From contig NZ_DAIRVK010000002.1 in assembly GCF_036802865.1 (NCBI RefSeq), positions 496,001 to 560,000 of the forward strand: DNA of 64,000 bases, written 5' to 3'. The translations under genes were made by a program, and so were the position numbers. The notes beneath the pieces were generated by a model that searched no databases, was not told where the DNA came from, and worked only from the letters and a program-made list of their open reading frames with translations. The DNA is from Sulfurospirillum sp036802865. GTDB taxonomy: Bacteria > Campylobacterota > Campylobacteria > Campylobacterales > Sulfurospirillaceae. Shown piece after piece: positions 34,455 to 43,117 of the stretch (position 1 is its first letter; every line of letters begins with the position of its first letter).

Positions 34455-35372
34455 ATGTTAGATTATCAAGCGATTCTTGACGAGATAGCGCACGAGATAA
34501 AGCCTTTTTTGAACGAAGGAAACGTCGCAGACTACATTCCTGAACTCGCCAATGTCACACCAACGCACTTTGCGATGTCGCTCATGTGTATTGATGGAAG
34601 AAGCTTTCATGTGGGAGACTATGAAAAGCGTTTTTCGATTCAGAGCATTTCCAAGCTTTTTACCCTCGCTATGGCGATGCAACTCGTCGATGAAAAGCTG
34701 TGGGAGCGCATCGGTAAAGAGCCTTCGGGTTCGGCGTTTAACTCGCTCATCCAACTCGAATACGAAAATGGCATCCCCCGCAATCCATTCATCAACGCAG
34801 GCGCACTCGTCGTTACGGACATTATTTTGACTGAACTTAAAGACGCTCATGCAAGTGTGTTGGAGTTTTTACGCATACTCACCCAAAAAGATGACATCAA
34901 CTTTGACTTTCATGTCGCCAAATCAGAAGCCACCACGGGGTATCGTAACCAAGCCATGGCAAATTTTCTTAAAAGTTTTGGCAACCTTGAGCATGAACCG
35001 CACCGTGTGTTAAATGCTTACTTTCACCACTGTTCTATCGCGATGAACACCCAAGAACTCTCCCGTGCAGGACTTTTCCTTGCCAATCAAGGCATACAAC
35101 CGTGGCTCAAAGAGCCTGTACTCACAGCACGCCACGTCAAACGCATCAATGCGCTCATGCTCACCTGCGGAACATACGACTCTGTGGGAGACTTTGCCTA
35201 CCGAGTGGGCTTACCTGCCAAAAGTGGCGTAGGAGGAGGTATCCTAGCCTCACTCCCGAACCATTTTACTCTCTGTGTCTGGTCACCAAGACTAAACTCA
35301 AAAGGAAACTCATATGCTGGAACGAAAGCGTTAGAGCTTTTTACGACAAAAACGAAGCTTTCTATTTTTTAA
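34455..35372 (+). CDS. glsA: Glutaminase
   Basis: This serine-dependent beta-lactamase-fold enzyme hydrolyses glutamine to glutamate and ammonia. The 305-residue length is standard. Visible motifs are VADYIPELANV, FSIQSISKLFTLA with the SxxK catalytic pair, GIPRNPFINAGALVV, YRNQAMANFL, and AKSGVGGGILA. It stands alone with its own promoter and converges on the DUF3237 gene. Confidence 0.95.
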   Translation: MLDYQAILDEIAHEIKPFLNEGNVADYIPELANVTPTHFAMSLMCIDGRSFHVGDYEKRFSIQSISKLFTLAMAMQLVDEKLWERIGKEPSGSAFNSLIQLEYENGIPRNPFINAGALVVTDIILTELKDAHASVLEFLRILTQKDDINFDFHVAKSEATTGYRNQAMANFLKSFGNLEHEPHRVLNAYFHHCSIAMNTQELSRAGLFLANQGIQPWLKEPVLTARHVKRINALMLTCGTYDSVGDFAYRVGLPAKSGVGGGILASLPNHFTLCVWSPRLNSKGNSYAGTKALELFTTKTKLSIF

Positions 35373-35391
35373 TCTGGATTAAACGAGAAAT

Positions 35392-35415
35392 GCCTCACCT
35401 GAGAATGAGTGAGGC
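35392..35415 (-). terminator. Hairpin between glutaminase and DUF3237 genes
   Basis: GCCTCAC (35392-35398) pairs with GTGAGGC (35409-35415) across a 10-nt loop, 15 nt after the DUF3237 stop on the minus strand. The following minus-strand bases (ATTTCTCGTTT) are moderately T-rich. Confidence 0.6.
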
Positions 35416-35429
35416 TAGAGGGATGAGAA

Positions 35430-35978
35430 TTATTTAACTTCGTAAAACTTGAGAAGAACTTTATCGGGTAATCTTGTTGCGTAACAAATAAAGATTGATT
35501 TTTCCATCCATTTATATTTTTCATTATATGTTTCAAATGTCGGAATAGTAGCGAAATAAACAAATTTTGGATCGACAATTTTACCTTGAGAAGCTTGTTT
35601 TGCAGCTTCGGGGTCACTGATTCTTCTCATGCCTGCATTGTTTATATAAATTGTATTGCCATCATCTAATTTAATAGCATATCGTGCGACAAGTTCCGTA
35701 AAACCATCTGGTCGTATTACCTGACTGTCCACACCAAAAGGAAGTACTTCACCCGTAATCTTACCCGTTACTTTGCCACTTGTAATTAAAATCATCTGTC
35801 TTCTGCCATGCTCAGCATCCTGACCTACCACTAAAGGTTTATCAACTTGGATATCAATACTAAAAACCTCTTCGAGTGTTGGAGCTTTAATGTCTTTTGA
35901 TGTTATATCAGAAGCATTTAAACTAAGACCTAAGAACAAAGATACTGCCGCCGCGAAAAAGTAAAGCTTTTTCATCAC
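35430..35978 (-). CDS. Exported DUF3237-family protein
   Basis: The 182-residue protein has a signal peptide (KKLYFFAAAVSLFLGLSLNA). The mature part resembles DUF3237 as I recall it: VGQDAEHGRRQMILITSG, GEVLPFGVDSQVIRPDG and ARYAIKLDDGNTIYINNAG. Such proteins form a beta-barrel-like fold of unknown role; export to the periplasm is the only extra clue here. It is a single gene, with about 150 bp of upstream sequence. Confidence 0.75.
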   Translation of the reverse strand: MMKKLYFFAAAVSLFLGLSLNASDITSKDIKAPTLEEVFSIDIQVDKPLVVGQDAEHGRRQMILITSGKVTGKITGEVLPFGVDSQVIRPDGFTELVARYAIKLDDGNTIYINNAGMRRISDPEAAKQASQGKIVDPKFVYFATIPTFETYNEKYKWMEKSIFICYATRLPDKVLLKFYEVK

Positions 35979-36126
35979 AACTCCTTAATAAAATATAATA
36001 TTTTTTTATTACAAATTAAATTTTAGTATTGTGGCGTGAGATAGTATGTGATATTTTGTAAAACTCTCTTGTTTTGAAGATACTAGGAGTAGGAACTAAA
36101 CTTTTAAGTCTATTTCTTTCATATTA

Positions 36127-36732
36127 TCAATCCACCAAAACAATTCCTACACCCTCCAACAAAGCCAGTGCTTCAAATCGACTAAAAATGGCGCCTTTTA
36201 GATGATTGGTGCGTAGGTCTATGTGGGTGTTGGAAGCGTTGGTGAAGTTGGCGTTTTCCAGATGTGTGTCGCTAAAGAGGGCACCTTTGAAGTCGGTGGC
36301 GGTGAAGTTGGCATTGTGGAGCAGGGAAGAGCGAAAGTCAACCTCTTTGGCACGGCACTCGCGCATCACTACGCTTTCCATTAGAAGTCCAAAAAAATTA
36401 CTGTCATCTAAAATACACTCTTTAAAGCTGAGCGGTAAAGGGTTTAGCAGGCTTTTCCAGTTACACATACACCAGTCTATGCCGTTCATCTTGCACGAGG
36501 TAAAATCCGTATGGCTAAATCTGCTATCGGTGAGTTTCATGACGCTCAGATTGCAATTTTCAAAGTGACAGTCTATGAACCGACACGCATAAAAGAAGGT
36601 CTCGCTAAAATCACACGATACAAACGTGCACTCTTCAAATTCCGCTTTATTTAAACGTGTACCGTGCAGATCAACACCTTCAAATCGCTCGGCGAAGCAG
36701 TCTAGGTTATCGACTATTTTTATCTTATTCAT
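36127..36732 (-). CDS. Pentapeptide-repeat protein
   Basis: The protein (201 residues from the ATG at 36732) is built largely of A(D/N)LXX/F-type five-residue repeats, for example FEECTFVSCDFSETFF, CRFIDCHFENCNLS and ANFTATDFKGALFSDTHLEN. These fold into a right-handed quadrilateral beta-helix. It is unusually Cys-rich. Some family members mimic DNA and protect gyrase from quinolones (Qnr-like); nothing here proves that. The start at 36732 has GGGAG upstream and is preferred over the ATG four codons earlier. Confidence 0.82.
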   Translation of the reverse strand: MNKIKIVDNLDCFAERFEGVDLHGTRLNKAEFEECTFVSCDFSETFFYACRFIDCHFENCNLSVMKLTDSRFSHTDFTSCKMNGIDWCMCNWKSLLNPLPLSFKECILDDSNFFGLLMESVVMRECRAKEVDFRSSLLHNANFTATDFKGALFSDTHLENANFTNASNTHIDLRTNHLKGAIFSRFEALALLEGVGIVLVD

Positions 36733-36918
36733 ACACGCTCCCATGGCATCTCAAACAATTTCTATCGCTTTTACAGGTCAGAATTTTAGCGGATCCTTGA
36801 TTAAAACTTTTTGCACTTGCCCATCTTTCCTTGCGTAAATATTTTTTGTTTTAGAGAACTTCGATATTACTTTTGATAGAATGCCCGATGATGAAGCATG
36901 GATCAAAGGGAAACGTGA

Positions 36919-37419
36919 ATGGATAGAAATCGAAGACTTGTCAATTATTCGCTTATAGCACTGGTTGGTACGGGTGCGTATTTTAGTATTGACACCATGT
37001 TCAAATCCCTAGAACCGCCGAAAAAGGCAAGGCTTGATGCAGCAACTTTTATCGATGCAGAGTCTCTTCCTCTCAATGAAGTTTCTTTTTTTACATGGCA
37101 AAAAAAACCGCTTTTTGTGCTTAAAAAAGACGCCTCTCTTATACATGATGCCAAACGCGATGTGTTGATTGGGGAGTATTATTACACTATTATGGTGGGG
37201 ATATGTACCCATTTAGGATGTATTCCTAAGTATGAAACACCCTCTAAAATGTTTGTCTGTCCATGTCATAGCGGACACTTTGACTACAATGGCAATCCCA
37301 TCAAAGGCCCTGTTACTAAAGCACTCTTGATTCCCCCTTTTAAAATACAAAATCAAACTATCATTGTGGGTGAAGTGGGTGAAGCGTATTTAAACCTTAT
37401 GGAGAGTAGCAAAGCATGA
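36919..37419 (+). CDS. Rieske iron-sulfur protein of a bc1-like complex
   Basis: The 166-residue protein has an N-terminal membrane anchor (YSLIALVGTGAYFSI) and a C-terminal Rieske domain with the two [2Fe-2S] ligand boxes CTHLGC and CPCHSGHFDYNG, 17 residues apart. It would pass electrons from quinol at the cytochrome b subunit. An AGGGAAA ribosome site precedes the ATG. It is coupled by ATGA to the cytochrome b gene, and the pair is a quinol-oxidising module. The lineage's petABC normally has a third, cytochrome c gene that is missing here. Confidence 0.9.
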   Translation: MDRNRRLVNYSLIALVGTGAYFSIDTMFKSLEPPKKARLDAATFIDAESLPLNEVSFFTWQKKPLFVLKKDASLIHDAKRDVLIGEYYYTIMVGICTHLGCIPKYETPSKMFVCPCHSGHFDYNGNPIKGPVTKALLIPPFKIQNQTIIVGEVGEAYLNLMESSKA

Positions 37420-38579
37420 ATCTCAAAATAAACAACTTTAATCTTTTGCTTTACACCGGGACGATTATGCTGGTGCTGTGTATTTTAATGCTTGTATCAG
37501 GCGTTTTTCTAGCGATGCATTACAAGCCCGATTTTGAGCTTGCCTTTGGCAGTGTCAGCAATACCATCATGAATGAAGTTGCCTACGGCTGGCTGTGGCG
37601 TAAAATTCATGCCATGGGTTCGACTTTTTTGTTTTTGTTGCTTTATATCCATATGTTGGGCATGCTCTATTTTGGCTTTTACAAACATGGCAAAACAAAG
37701 TATTGGTTCAATGGTATGGCGCTTTATTTTTGCTTTATGGTCATCGGATTTACGGGCTATGTACTGCCTATGGGGCAGATGAGCTATTGGGCAGTGCAAG
37801 TCATCACCAGTTTACTTGCGTATATCCCAGGGGCAGGTGAAGACATCATGCTATGGGTTAGAGGTGATTTTAGTGTCAGTGAGATAACGTTACTTCGCTT
37901 TTATGCTTTACACATCGTGGTCATGCCTTTGTGTATTGTTTCTATCGTCCTTTTTCATGCAGATTTTTTCAAATGGCACGCTACGCATAAACTCTCCCTA
38001 ACACGTAAAGGGTTGCACATCAGTAAAGAGGATCGTTTTAGTAAAACCCTTCATGCGGACGCTAAAGCACCCAAACCATTTTTCTCCAACGCTGTTTTAA
38101 AGCCTCTTTTAGCGTGTTCTTTGTTTTTAGCACTCTTTTTTTACTGTGTCTTTTTTCACGACTATCTCGCACTAGATGCACTTAACGCGACCCCTGCCAA
38201 TCCTAGTGACACGCCTGCTCATATCTATCCTGAGTGGTATTTTTTGTGGATGCTTCAATTGCTTAAAAGTTTTTTCTTTGATATTGGCATGATAAAAGGC
38301 TCGTATATCGGGATGGCTTCGCTTGTAGTCGTCAATGGAGGGTTACTCTTAATGCCTCTGCTTGATAAAAATCCACGTCGTATTCCCGCACATCAGCGTC
38401 CTTACTTTTTCGGGTGGTTTTGGGCATTGGTAGTGTGTTTGGTGGCATTAAGCATTTTAGGAAAACTACCAAGCACTTCACTGACATTGTGGATGGGGCT
38501 GTTCTTTTCTTCTGTGTTGTTAGGGCTATTTTTTGTATTGCCTTTCTTATCTCAAAAGGAATCCCATGCCAAATCTTAA
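37416..38579 (+). CDS. Cytochrome b subunit of a bc1-like complex
   Basis: The 387-residue protein has about eight membrane segments. Two pairs of haem-ligand His are visible: in KIHAMG and YIHMLG (14 residues apart), and in ALHIVVMP and LFHADFF (14 apart). The Qo-site PEWY motif occurs in AHIYPEWYFLW, and the protein has both N- and C-terminal parts fused, as in proteobacterial PetB. It overlaps the Rieske gene (ATGA) and the next small gene by 14 bp. Confidence 0.92.
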   Translation: MNLKINNFNLLLYTGTIMLVLCILMLVSGVFLAMHYKPDFELAFGSVSNTIMNEVAYGWLWRKIHAMGSTFLFLLLYIHMLGMLYFGFYKHGKTKYWFNGMALYFCFMVIGFTGYVLPMGQMSYWAVQVITSLLAYIPGAGEDIMLWVRGDFSVSEITLLRFYALHIVVMPLCIVSIVLFHADFFKWHATHKLSLTRKGLHISKEDRFSKTLHADAKAPKPFFSNAVLKPLLACSLFLALFFYCVFFHDYLALDALNATPANPSDTPAHIYPEWYFLWMLQLLKSFFFDIGMIKGSYIGMASLVVVNGGLLLMPLLDKNPRRIPAHQRPYFFGWFWALVVCLVALSILGKLPSTSLTLWMGLFFSSVLLGLFFVLPFLSQKESHAKS

Positions 38580-38859
38580 AATTTTTGCCACGGTAGTTTT
38601 TATGGTTACAGTTCTTGTTATGGGACTTGAATACTTACCAAAGTTTTACGCCCAACCCACATCTGTTGTAGCTACAACACAAACGATAGAAGATAAAACG
38701 GCTCTTGAAAGTCCTGAAAACAGGGAAGCAAAAGTGCTTCAAGCCAAAGAAGAAAGCAAACAAACACACATCGGTTATACGGTAGTAGGGTATTTTCTCT
38801 TGCTTTCAGTGTTGTTGTACATTAAAATTCTTATGCAACGCACGCAAAGGGTAGAGTAA
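38566..38859 (+). CDS. Small two-TM protein in the Rieske/cytochrome b operon
   Basis: The protein (97 residues from the ATG at 38566, with AAGGA upstream) has TMs at about residues 5-20 and 70-90 and a charged, Glu/Lys-rich stretch between. It lacks CxxCH, so it is not the missing cytochrome c. I do not recognise the family. Translational overlap with cytochrome b argues for a subunit or assembly factor of that complex. Confidence 0.6.
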   Translation: MPNLKIFATVVFMVTVLVMGLEYLPKFYAQPTSVVATTQTIEDKTALESPENREAKVLQAKEESKQTHIGYTVVGYFLLLSVLLYIKILMQRTQRVE

Positions 38860-38862
38860 AAG

Positions 38863-39375
38863 CTATTGTTGCTTTTTCCCATCTAAAATAACATCGATCA
38901 CCATCGCGAAAACACCAATCACAATAAGTGTAAATGCCCATGAAAAACTTTTCGTAAGAACATACCCTACGATCAGAATGGCAAGTGCGGTAGGAACTTC
39001 ATTGTAGGCACGAAAGAATTTTCCATCTTTGGTACACGTGCCTTCTGCCAACGCTAAACGGTACTTTTCAAGCGAAAATGAGTAGAGTGTAAGTATGATA
39101 AGCACGGTAAATTTAGCATAAATCCATCCACCACTTGAGAGGAGTTGATTATCAAGGTGAATCATCGTTAAACCACTCACCAATGTCGCCCAAAATGCTG
39201 GAAGTCCAATGTATTTGTAAAGTTTATATTCTTGAATTTTTGCTACTTCAACAAACTCTTTTTTTTGCGCGTACTCAACATGGTACACGAAAAGCCTTGG
39301 AAGGTAAAATAACATCGCCATCCACGACATCAACGCCACAATATGAAATGCTAACACCCACTTATAGTACTCCAA
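38863..39375 (-). CDS. hemJ: HemJ-type protoporphyrinogen IX oxidase
   Basis: HemJ oxidises protoporphyrinogen IX to protoporphyrin IX in organisms without HemG/HemY, and is itself a haem-binding membrane protein. The 170-residue protein has about four or five membrane segments and the family pattern WVLAFHIVALMSWMAMLFYL, LPRLFVYHVE near the N-terminus, and FFRAYNEVPTALAI near residue 120. It converges on the bc1-like operon. A second, shorter relative lies at 42606. Confidence 0.88.
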   Translation of the reverse strand: MEYYKWVLAFHIVALMSWMAMLFYLPRLFVYHVEYAQKKEFVEVAKIQEYKLYKYIGLPAFWATLVSGLTMIHLDNQLLSSGGWIYAKFTVLIILTLYSFSLEKYRLALAEGTCTKDGKFFRAYNEVPTALAILIVGYVLTKSFSWAFTLIVIGVFAMVIDVILDGKKQQ

Positions 39376-39484
39376 CGCCTATCCTTTTCATTTTACATGA
39401 TGCTTATTATACATGAAAGATATAGAGCTAAAACTTTGAAGTCCATTCTTTGGCATCTTTTGTAAACTGTTCGTGTAATATGGG

Positions 39485-40579
39485 TTACTGAACGACATAA
39501 TCGTATCGGTACGTTGGGTTTGGTCGTCCTGGACTTAAGCATTGGATTGATTCTGGTGTTTGCATGATAACATTATTGCTACAGAGTGTAGAAACGACTT
39601 CTTTTACGGTACGCTCTAATTCCTCTGGCGACATTTCAACACGCGCATTCAAAATCATTTTTGCCTGATTTCCTATACCTGCACTGCCTCGTATGCTCAA
39701 AGATTCTTTTTTCCCTGTTAGATTACCAATAACATACTGGTCTTCTGTTTCAATCAACACTTTGACATGTCCAACTGCTAATGTTGAAGCATCGAAACGC
39801 TGAGCCAATGCTTCCAAGACTTTCAGGGCAAAACTGTCCCAGTCAATAGCGTGACCTTGGAGCGATACGGTCATATTAAGCCACCCCAACACCGCCTCTC
39901 CTTGTGCATAAATATCATAGTCCACTTCTGTCAAATGCGTTCCCACATCAAGACAACTCTTTGCTTCATTAAGCCATACGTCCAAGCCTTCGTCTCGTTG
40001 AGCACTTAAGGCAAAAACTTTAGCAAAAGCCCACGTGTCGGATACTTTCTTCTTTAATACTTCCAATGCATTTGATGAGAGCACATCTGTTTTAGTGATG
40101 ACGATCATGTCAGCTTCATCAAGCTGTTTTTTCACAATATACGCAGCACTTGGATGCAACCCTGATGTGCCTCCATCAAGAATATCCTGCAATCTTGCTG
40201 GGTCAACGAGCACAGTAAGCGGAGATAGTATGAGTTCATTCTTAAACGTTTGTTTCAAAGGTTGCATAATTGTTGCAGAAAGATCCGTACAGCTTCCCAC
40301 AGGCTCTGCGATGATGATATCCACATCGTTTTGCACTCGTAAATAAGTAATAGCATCGGTAAAACCATTGAAATTACAGCAAAAGCAACTTCCACTCACT
40401 TCAACAACGCTACCACCTGAGCGTTGAAGAAAGGCGGTATCTACCAGCGAAGATGCTTGATCGTTTGTGATAAGCCCAACCCGTTTTCCTTGCTCAATCA
40501 GCTTTCGTGCTGATTCTAAAAGTAGGGTCGTTTTACCAGCACCAAGAAATCCGCCAACTAAAATCATGCGCGTTTTCAT
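39485..40579 (-). CDS. G3E-family (CobW-like) metallochaperone GTPase
   Basis: G3E GTPases load metals into, or reactivate, metalloproteins, including cobalamin enzymes. The 364-residue protein has the P-loop VGGFLGAGKTTLLL, the metal-binding CxCC-type motif in SGSCFCCNFNG (near residue 66), the switch region IIAEPVG and the guanine-specificity motif VITKTD. The C-terminal half is unlike the standard CobW_C domain by eye. It lies downstream of the aquaglyceroporin gene, probably in one operon. The metal and client are unknown. Confidence 0.85.
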   Translation of the reverse strand: MKTRMILVGGFLGAGKTTLLLESARKLIEQGKRVGLITNDQASSLVDTAFLQRSGGSVVEVSGSCFCCNFNGFTDAITYLRVQNDVDIIIAEPVGSCTDLSATIMQPLKQTFKNELILSPLTVLVDPARLQDILDGGTSGLHPSAAYIVKKQLDEADMIVITKTDVLSSNALEVLKKKVSDTWAFAKVFALSAQRDEGLDVWLNEAKSCLDVGTHLTEVDYDIYAQGEAVLGWLNMTVSLQGHAIDWDSFALKVLEALAQRFDASTLAVGHVKVLIETEDQYVIGNLTGKKESLSIRGSAGIGNQAKMILNARVEMSPEELERTVKEVVSTLCSNNVIMQTPESIQCLSPGRPNPTYRYDYVVQ

Positions 40580-40594
40580 GTATGTTCCTTTTGT

Positions 40595-41407
40595 TTAGTT
40601 GCAATCACATTTTTCATGTTTACGATTCATCAAGGGTTCAATAAAATGTGTAAATAAAACCCCTGCCATCATCCCGCCAAGTACGGGAGAAAACATATAT
40701 ACAAAGAAGAAACCACCACACTGATCGGGGAAGGCTGCATTATCCCATCCAAACATCCAAGCTACCATTCTAGGGCTAAAATCCCTTGCAGGGTTCAGTC
40801 CAGCTTGTGTCAAAGGCGCTATAAGACAAATAATTGATGTGACAGTTAATCCTATAAATAAGGGAGCTATGTTGTCATTAGGGCGTCCTAAATTACAACT
40901 TTCTGTTAAGAAAAAGACAATGAGTACCAATAAAAATGTGCCAAAACCTTCCGCAAACATCGCCAATGGCAAAGACACAACCGTCGTAGCATTTGCCAGA
41001 TGATAGTATTCGCCAAACATTTTCGCTACATTCATGGATTCTGACGTACCGCGGATGATGTGGTTTGTATTTTCAAACGCTACGATGGAAGGATTAAATA
41101 ACAGATAGACCATCATGCCTGCAAGAAAAGCTCCAGCGAACTGTCCTATGAGATAAACAGGCATTTTTTTGATGGTCATTCTTTGACTGATGACCATTGC
41201 CAAAGTAACGGCTGGATTGAGATGTGCACACGATAGATGTCTCGCGGCATATATGGAAAGACTTACACCAATGCCCCAAATAAGGGCTATTTGAAACAAC
41301 CCTTGATGAACATTAAACAAAACAGAAACGGCTACAGAGCCACATCCAAACAAAACCATAATAAACGTTCCCAACAATTCACCTATAAATTCACGTTGAT
41401 AGTGCAT
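40595..41407 (-). CDS. Aquaglyceroporin (MIP family, GlpF-like)
   Basis: MIP channels let small neutral solutes such as glycerol or water pass the inner membrane. The 270-residue protein has six membrane segments and the two NPA boxes, CAHLNPAVTLA and AGLNPARDFSPR. The Asp after the second NPAR is the usual sign of a glycerol-type rather than water-only pore. The C-terminus ends in a short HEKCDCN tail that is Cys-rich, which is unusual. Its gene is followed 15 nt later by the G3E GTPase and preceded by the AraC-type regulator. Confidence 0.92.
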   Translation of the reverse strand: MHYQREFIGELLGTFIMVLFGCGSVAVSVLFNVHQGLFQIALIWGIGVSLSIYAARHLSCAHLNPAVTLAMVISQRMTIKKMPVYLIGQFAGAFLAGMMVYLLFNPSIVAFENTNHIIRGTSESMNVAKMFGEYYHLANATTVVSLPLAMFAEGFGTFLLVLIVFFLTESCNLGRPNDNIAPLFIGLTVTSIICLIAPLTQAGLNPARDFSPRMVAWMFGWDNAAFPDQCGGFFFVYMFSPVLGGMMAGVLFTHFIEPLMNRKHEKCDCN

Positions 41408-41496
41408 AATGACTAACCTTTTCTCGTTATGTTTTCAAAACCTTTGAAATATGTAAAACAATCATATCTGTTATTTATAGCATAAAAATAGCAATA

Positions 41497-42546
41497 TTAA
41501 ACGTTTAAATGTAACGCCATCCACGCTTGAGGATTCATGCCATACCACTTCTTAAAAGCCCGTAAATAAGGGCTTGGTTCGGCATACCCCAAGTAAGAAG
41601 CGATGGTGGGTGTACTCAGTCCTTTTTCCAGATAGTGCGTTGCTAGTTTCTGGCGAACTTCTCCTAAAAGCACTACAAAACTACTGTTCTCTTCTTTGAG
41701 CTTTTTTTGAAGTGTACGTGGGTGCATTCCCACTTTTTGTGCCACGCTTTGCAGCGATACATCAAGCTCACCTGTACCTATAAGAATGCATCCTTTGACG
41801 TGTTCACTCAAACTTCCATGCACACTAAGCCCCAAACTCTGTTCTGCCTCTTTTTCAAACACACTGAGCAAATAAGGATTTTCATAACTTGTTTTTGTTG
41901 CCAGTTGCGCTTTGTCGAAGAAGATGGCATTTTCAGTCTCATCAAAGTAGATATGCTCTCCAAAAACTCCTTTGTAGGCATTGACATGTAACGGCTTTGA
42001 ATGCCTAAAGGTTGTGCGTTTTGGAAAGATGGGGTGGGGAATGATTTTATTCAGAAGGTTAAGCAGTGCGCTTAGGTGGATCTCAGCACTGTACTTTTCA
42101 AGGTGAGCGACTTCATCTTCTTTTTGAATAATGATGGTGAGTTTACACTCTGTTGCTTCAAAGATGGGCTTGAGCGTTTTGCCAACCAAAGGATAATAAC
42201 GACACAATTTAATGATGGCATCTTCAACATTGCTTGAATGCAACATCAAATAGCCTAAAACACCAAGGTTGTTTGGCGTAACGGATGCTGCGAATTTGAA
42301 TAAAAGCGAAGCATCTCCCGAAATAGATATCGCTTCATCAATAAGTTCACTCACATAATGCGCTGGAATTTTGACGCCTTTTTGCTGTACCATTTCCATG
42401 GTTATGTCACGTTGAGCCATAAAAGAGGAGGCATCAAACAGATAGTTTTTTTGTAAATACAAAAGAATAAATAAAAATGCTTCTGCTGGAGCTTCTTTAG
42501 AATGAGTCAGTCGCAAAATGTCACACCTTGAGTCGTAAAATGTCAT
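41497..42546 (-). CDS. AraC-family transcriptional regulator (Arabinose_bd-like N-terminus)
   Basis: The 349-residue protein has a ligand-binding N-terminal domain of the type found in OruR/ArgR-like regulators (AISISGDASLLFKFAASVTPNN, GVLGYLMLHSSN) and a C-terminal double helix-turn-helix with VAQKVGMHPRTLQKKLK and IASYLGYAEPSPYLRAFKKW. It probably controls the adjacent aquaglyceroporin/GTPase genes or the divergent HemJ-like gene; no operator was recognised in the 59-bp divergent gap. Confidence 0.9.
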   Translation of the reverse strand: MTFYDSRCDILRLTHSKEAPAEAFLFILLYLQKNYLFDASSFMAQRDITMEMVQQKGVKIPAHYVSELIDEAISISGDASLLFKFAASVTPNNLGVLGYLMLHSSNVEDAIIKLCRYYPLVGKTLKPIFEATECKLTIIIQKEDEVAHLEKYSAEIHLSALLNLLNKIIPHPIFPKRTTFRHSKPLHVNAYKGVFGEHIYFDETENAIFFDKAQLATKTSYENPYLLSVFEKEAEQSLGLSVHGSLSEHVKGCILIGTGELDVSLQSVAQKVGMHPRTLQKKLKEENSSFVVLLGEVRQKLATHYLEKGLSTPTIASYLGYAEPSPYLRAFKKWYGMNPQAWMALHLNV

Positions 42547-42605
42547 GAAATAATCGTGTTTGAATTATATACTAGCGTTTATTAAGACACATTGAGGAAG
42601 CCACT

Positions 42606-43031
42606 ATGAACACTTACAGCATCGTACTCGCATTTCATGTTATTTCTATTGCAACATGGATGCTTATGCTTATCTACCTACCCAAACTCTTTGTTTATCA
42701 TATTAACGCGCCAACAGCGGCAAAAGAGGTAATCGCTTTACAAGAAGCCAATCTTTTCAAAATAGGCACAGTTGCGATGATTTTTTCCATCAAATTTGGG
42801 CTTATATTGCTTTATCTTAATCCGCATCTATTGAACAGTGGAGGGTGGTTACATCTAAAGCTCACCTTGGTTGGTTGTTTGGTTCTTTTTCACGTTACAT
42901 GTAAAAAATTGATAATGCAACTTAGCCTACAAGACAAAGAGCCAAATCTACGTTTCTTCAAACTTTTGAGAATGTTCCCCGAAATAGCCACATCCATTAT
43001 TATTCTTCTTACAATTATCAAGCCATTTTAA
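42606..43031 (+). CDS. HemJ-like membrane protein (second, shorter paralogue)
   Basis: The 141-residue protein shares the HemJ outline of the gene at 38863: IVLAFHVISIATWMLMLIYL, LPKLFVYHIN, LLNSGGWLHLKL and LLRMFPEIATSIII. It is about 30 residues shorter, and the C-terminal membrane segment is missing. Whether it is an oxidase or a haem-binding relative cannot be read here. It diverges from the AraC-type regulator and is followed by a hairpin and the efflux operon promoter. Confidence 0.75.
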   Translation: MNTYSIVLAFHVISIATWMLMLIYLPKLFVYHINAPTAAKEVIALQEANLFKIGTVAMIFSIKFGLILLYLNPHLLNSGGWLHLKLTLVGCLVLFHVTCKKLIMQLSLQDKEPNLRFFKLLRMFPEIATSIIILLTIIKPF

Positions 43032-43043
43032 ACAATGGCTTGA
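43018..43043. terminator. Hairpin at the end of the HemJ-like gene
   Basis: TCAAGCCATT (43018-43027) pairs perfectly with AATGGCTTGA (43034-43043) over a 6-nt loop; the stop codon of the HemJ-like gene lies in the loop region. There is no T-run after it, so its termination efficiency is uncertain. Confidence 0.5.
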
Positions 43044-43050
43044 AACTCCA

Positions 43051-43079
43051 TTGACAAATCAAGCCAAAAAATGTACTAT
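43051..43079 (+). promoter_or_regulatory. Sigma-70 promoter of the tetR-efflux operon
   Basis: A perfect -35 box TTGACA (43051-43056), a 17-nt spacer and a -10 box TACTAT (43074-43079) lie 39 nt before the tetR ATG. Confidence 0.88.
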
Positions 43080-43089
43080 TTTAAAAATG

Positions 43090-43106
43090 AATGACCGTCA
43101 GTCATT
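43090..43106. promoter_or_regulatory. Probable TetR operator
   Basis: AATGAC (43090-43095) and GTCATT (43101-43106) form an inverted repeat around CGTCA, and TGAC/GTCA half-sites recur inside it (43092-43100). It lies about 10 nt after the -10 box, at the expected start of transcription. Placement and shape are those of a TetR-type autorepressor site. Confidence 0.8.
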
Positions 43107-43117
43107 TAAGGAGTACC

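Noticed and set aside
36127..36732. Pentapeptide-repeat protein as a quinolone-resistance (Qnr) determinant
   Set aside because: The repeats alone do not show gyrase protection, and the Qnr-specific loops could not be identified.
36843..36958. A 38-codon open frame overlapping the start of the Rieske gene in another phase (contains PDDEAWIKGKREW)
   Set aside because: It has no ribosome site, is very short and overlaps the well-supported Rieske start. Chance is the simplest explanation.
42606..43031. The HemJ-like gene at 42606 as a truncated pseudogene of hemJ
   Set aside because: It has an intact start and frame, conserved motifs and diverged sequence, so it looks like a separate paralogue rather than a broken copy.
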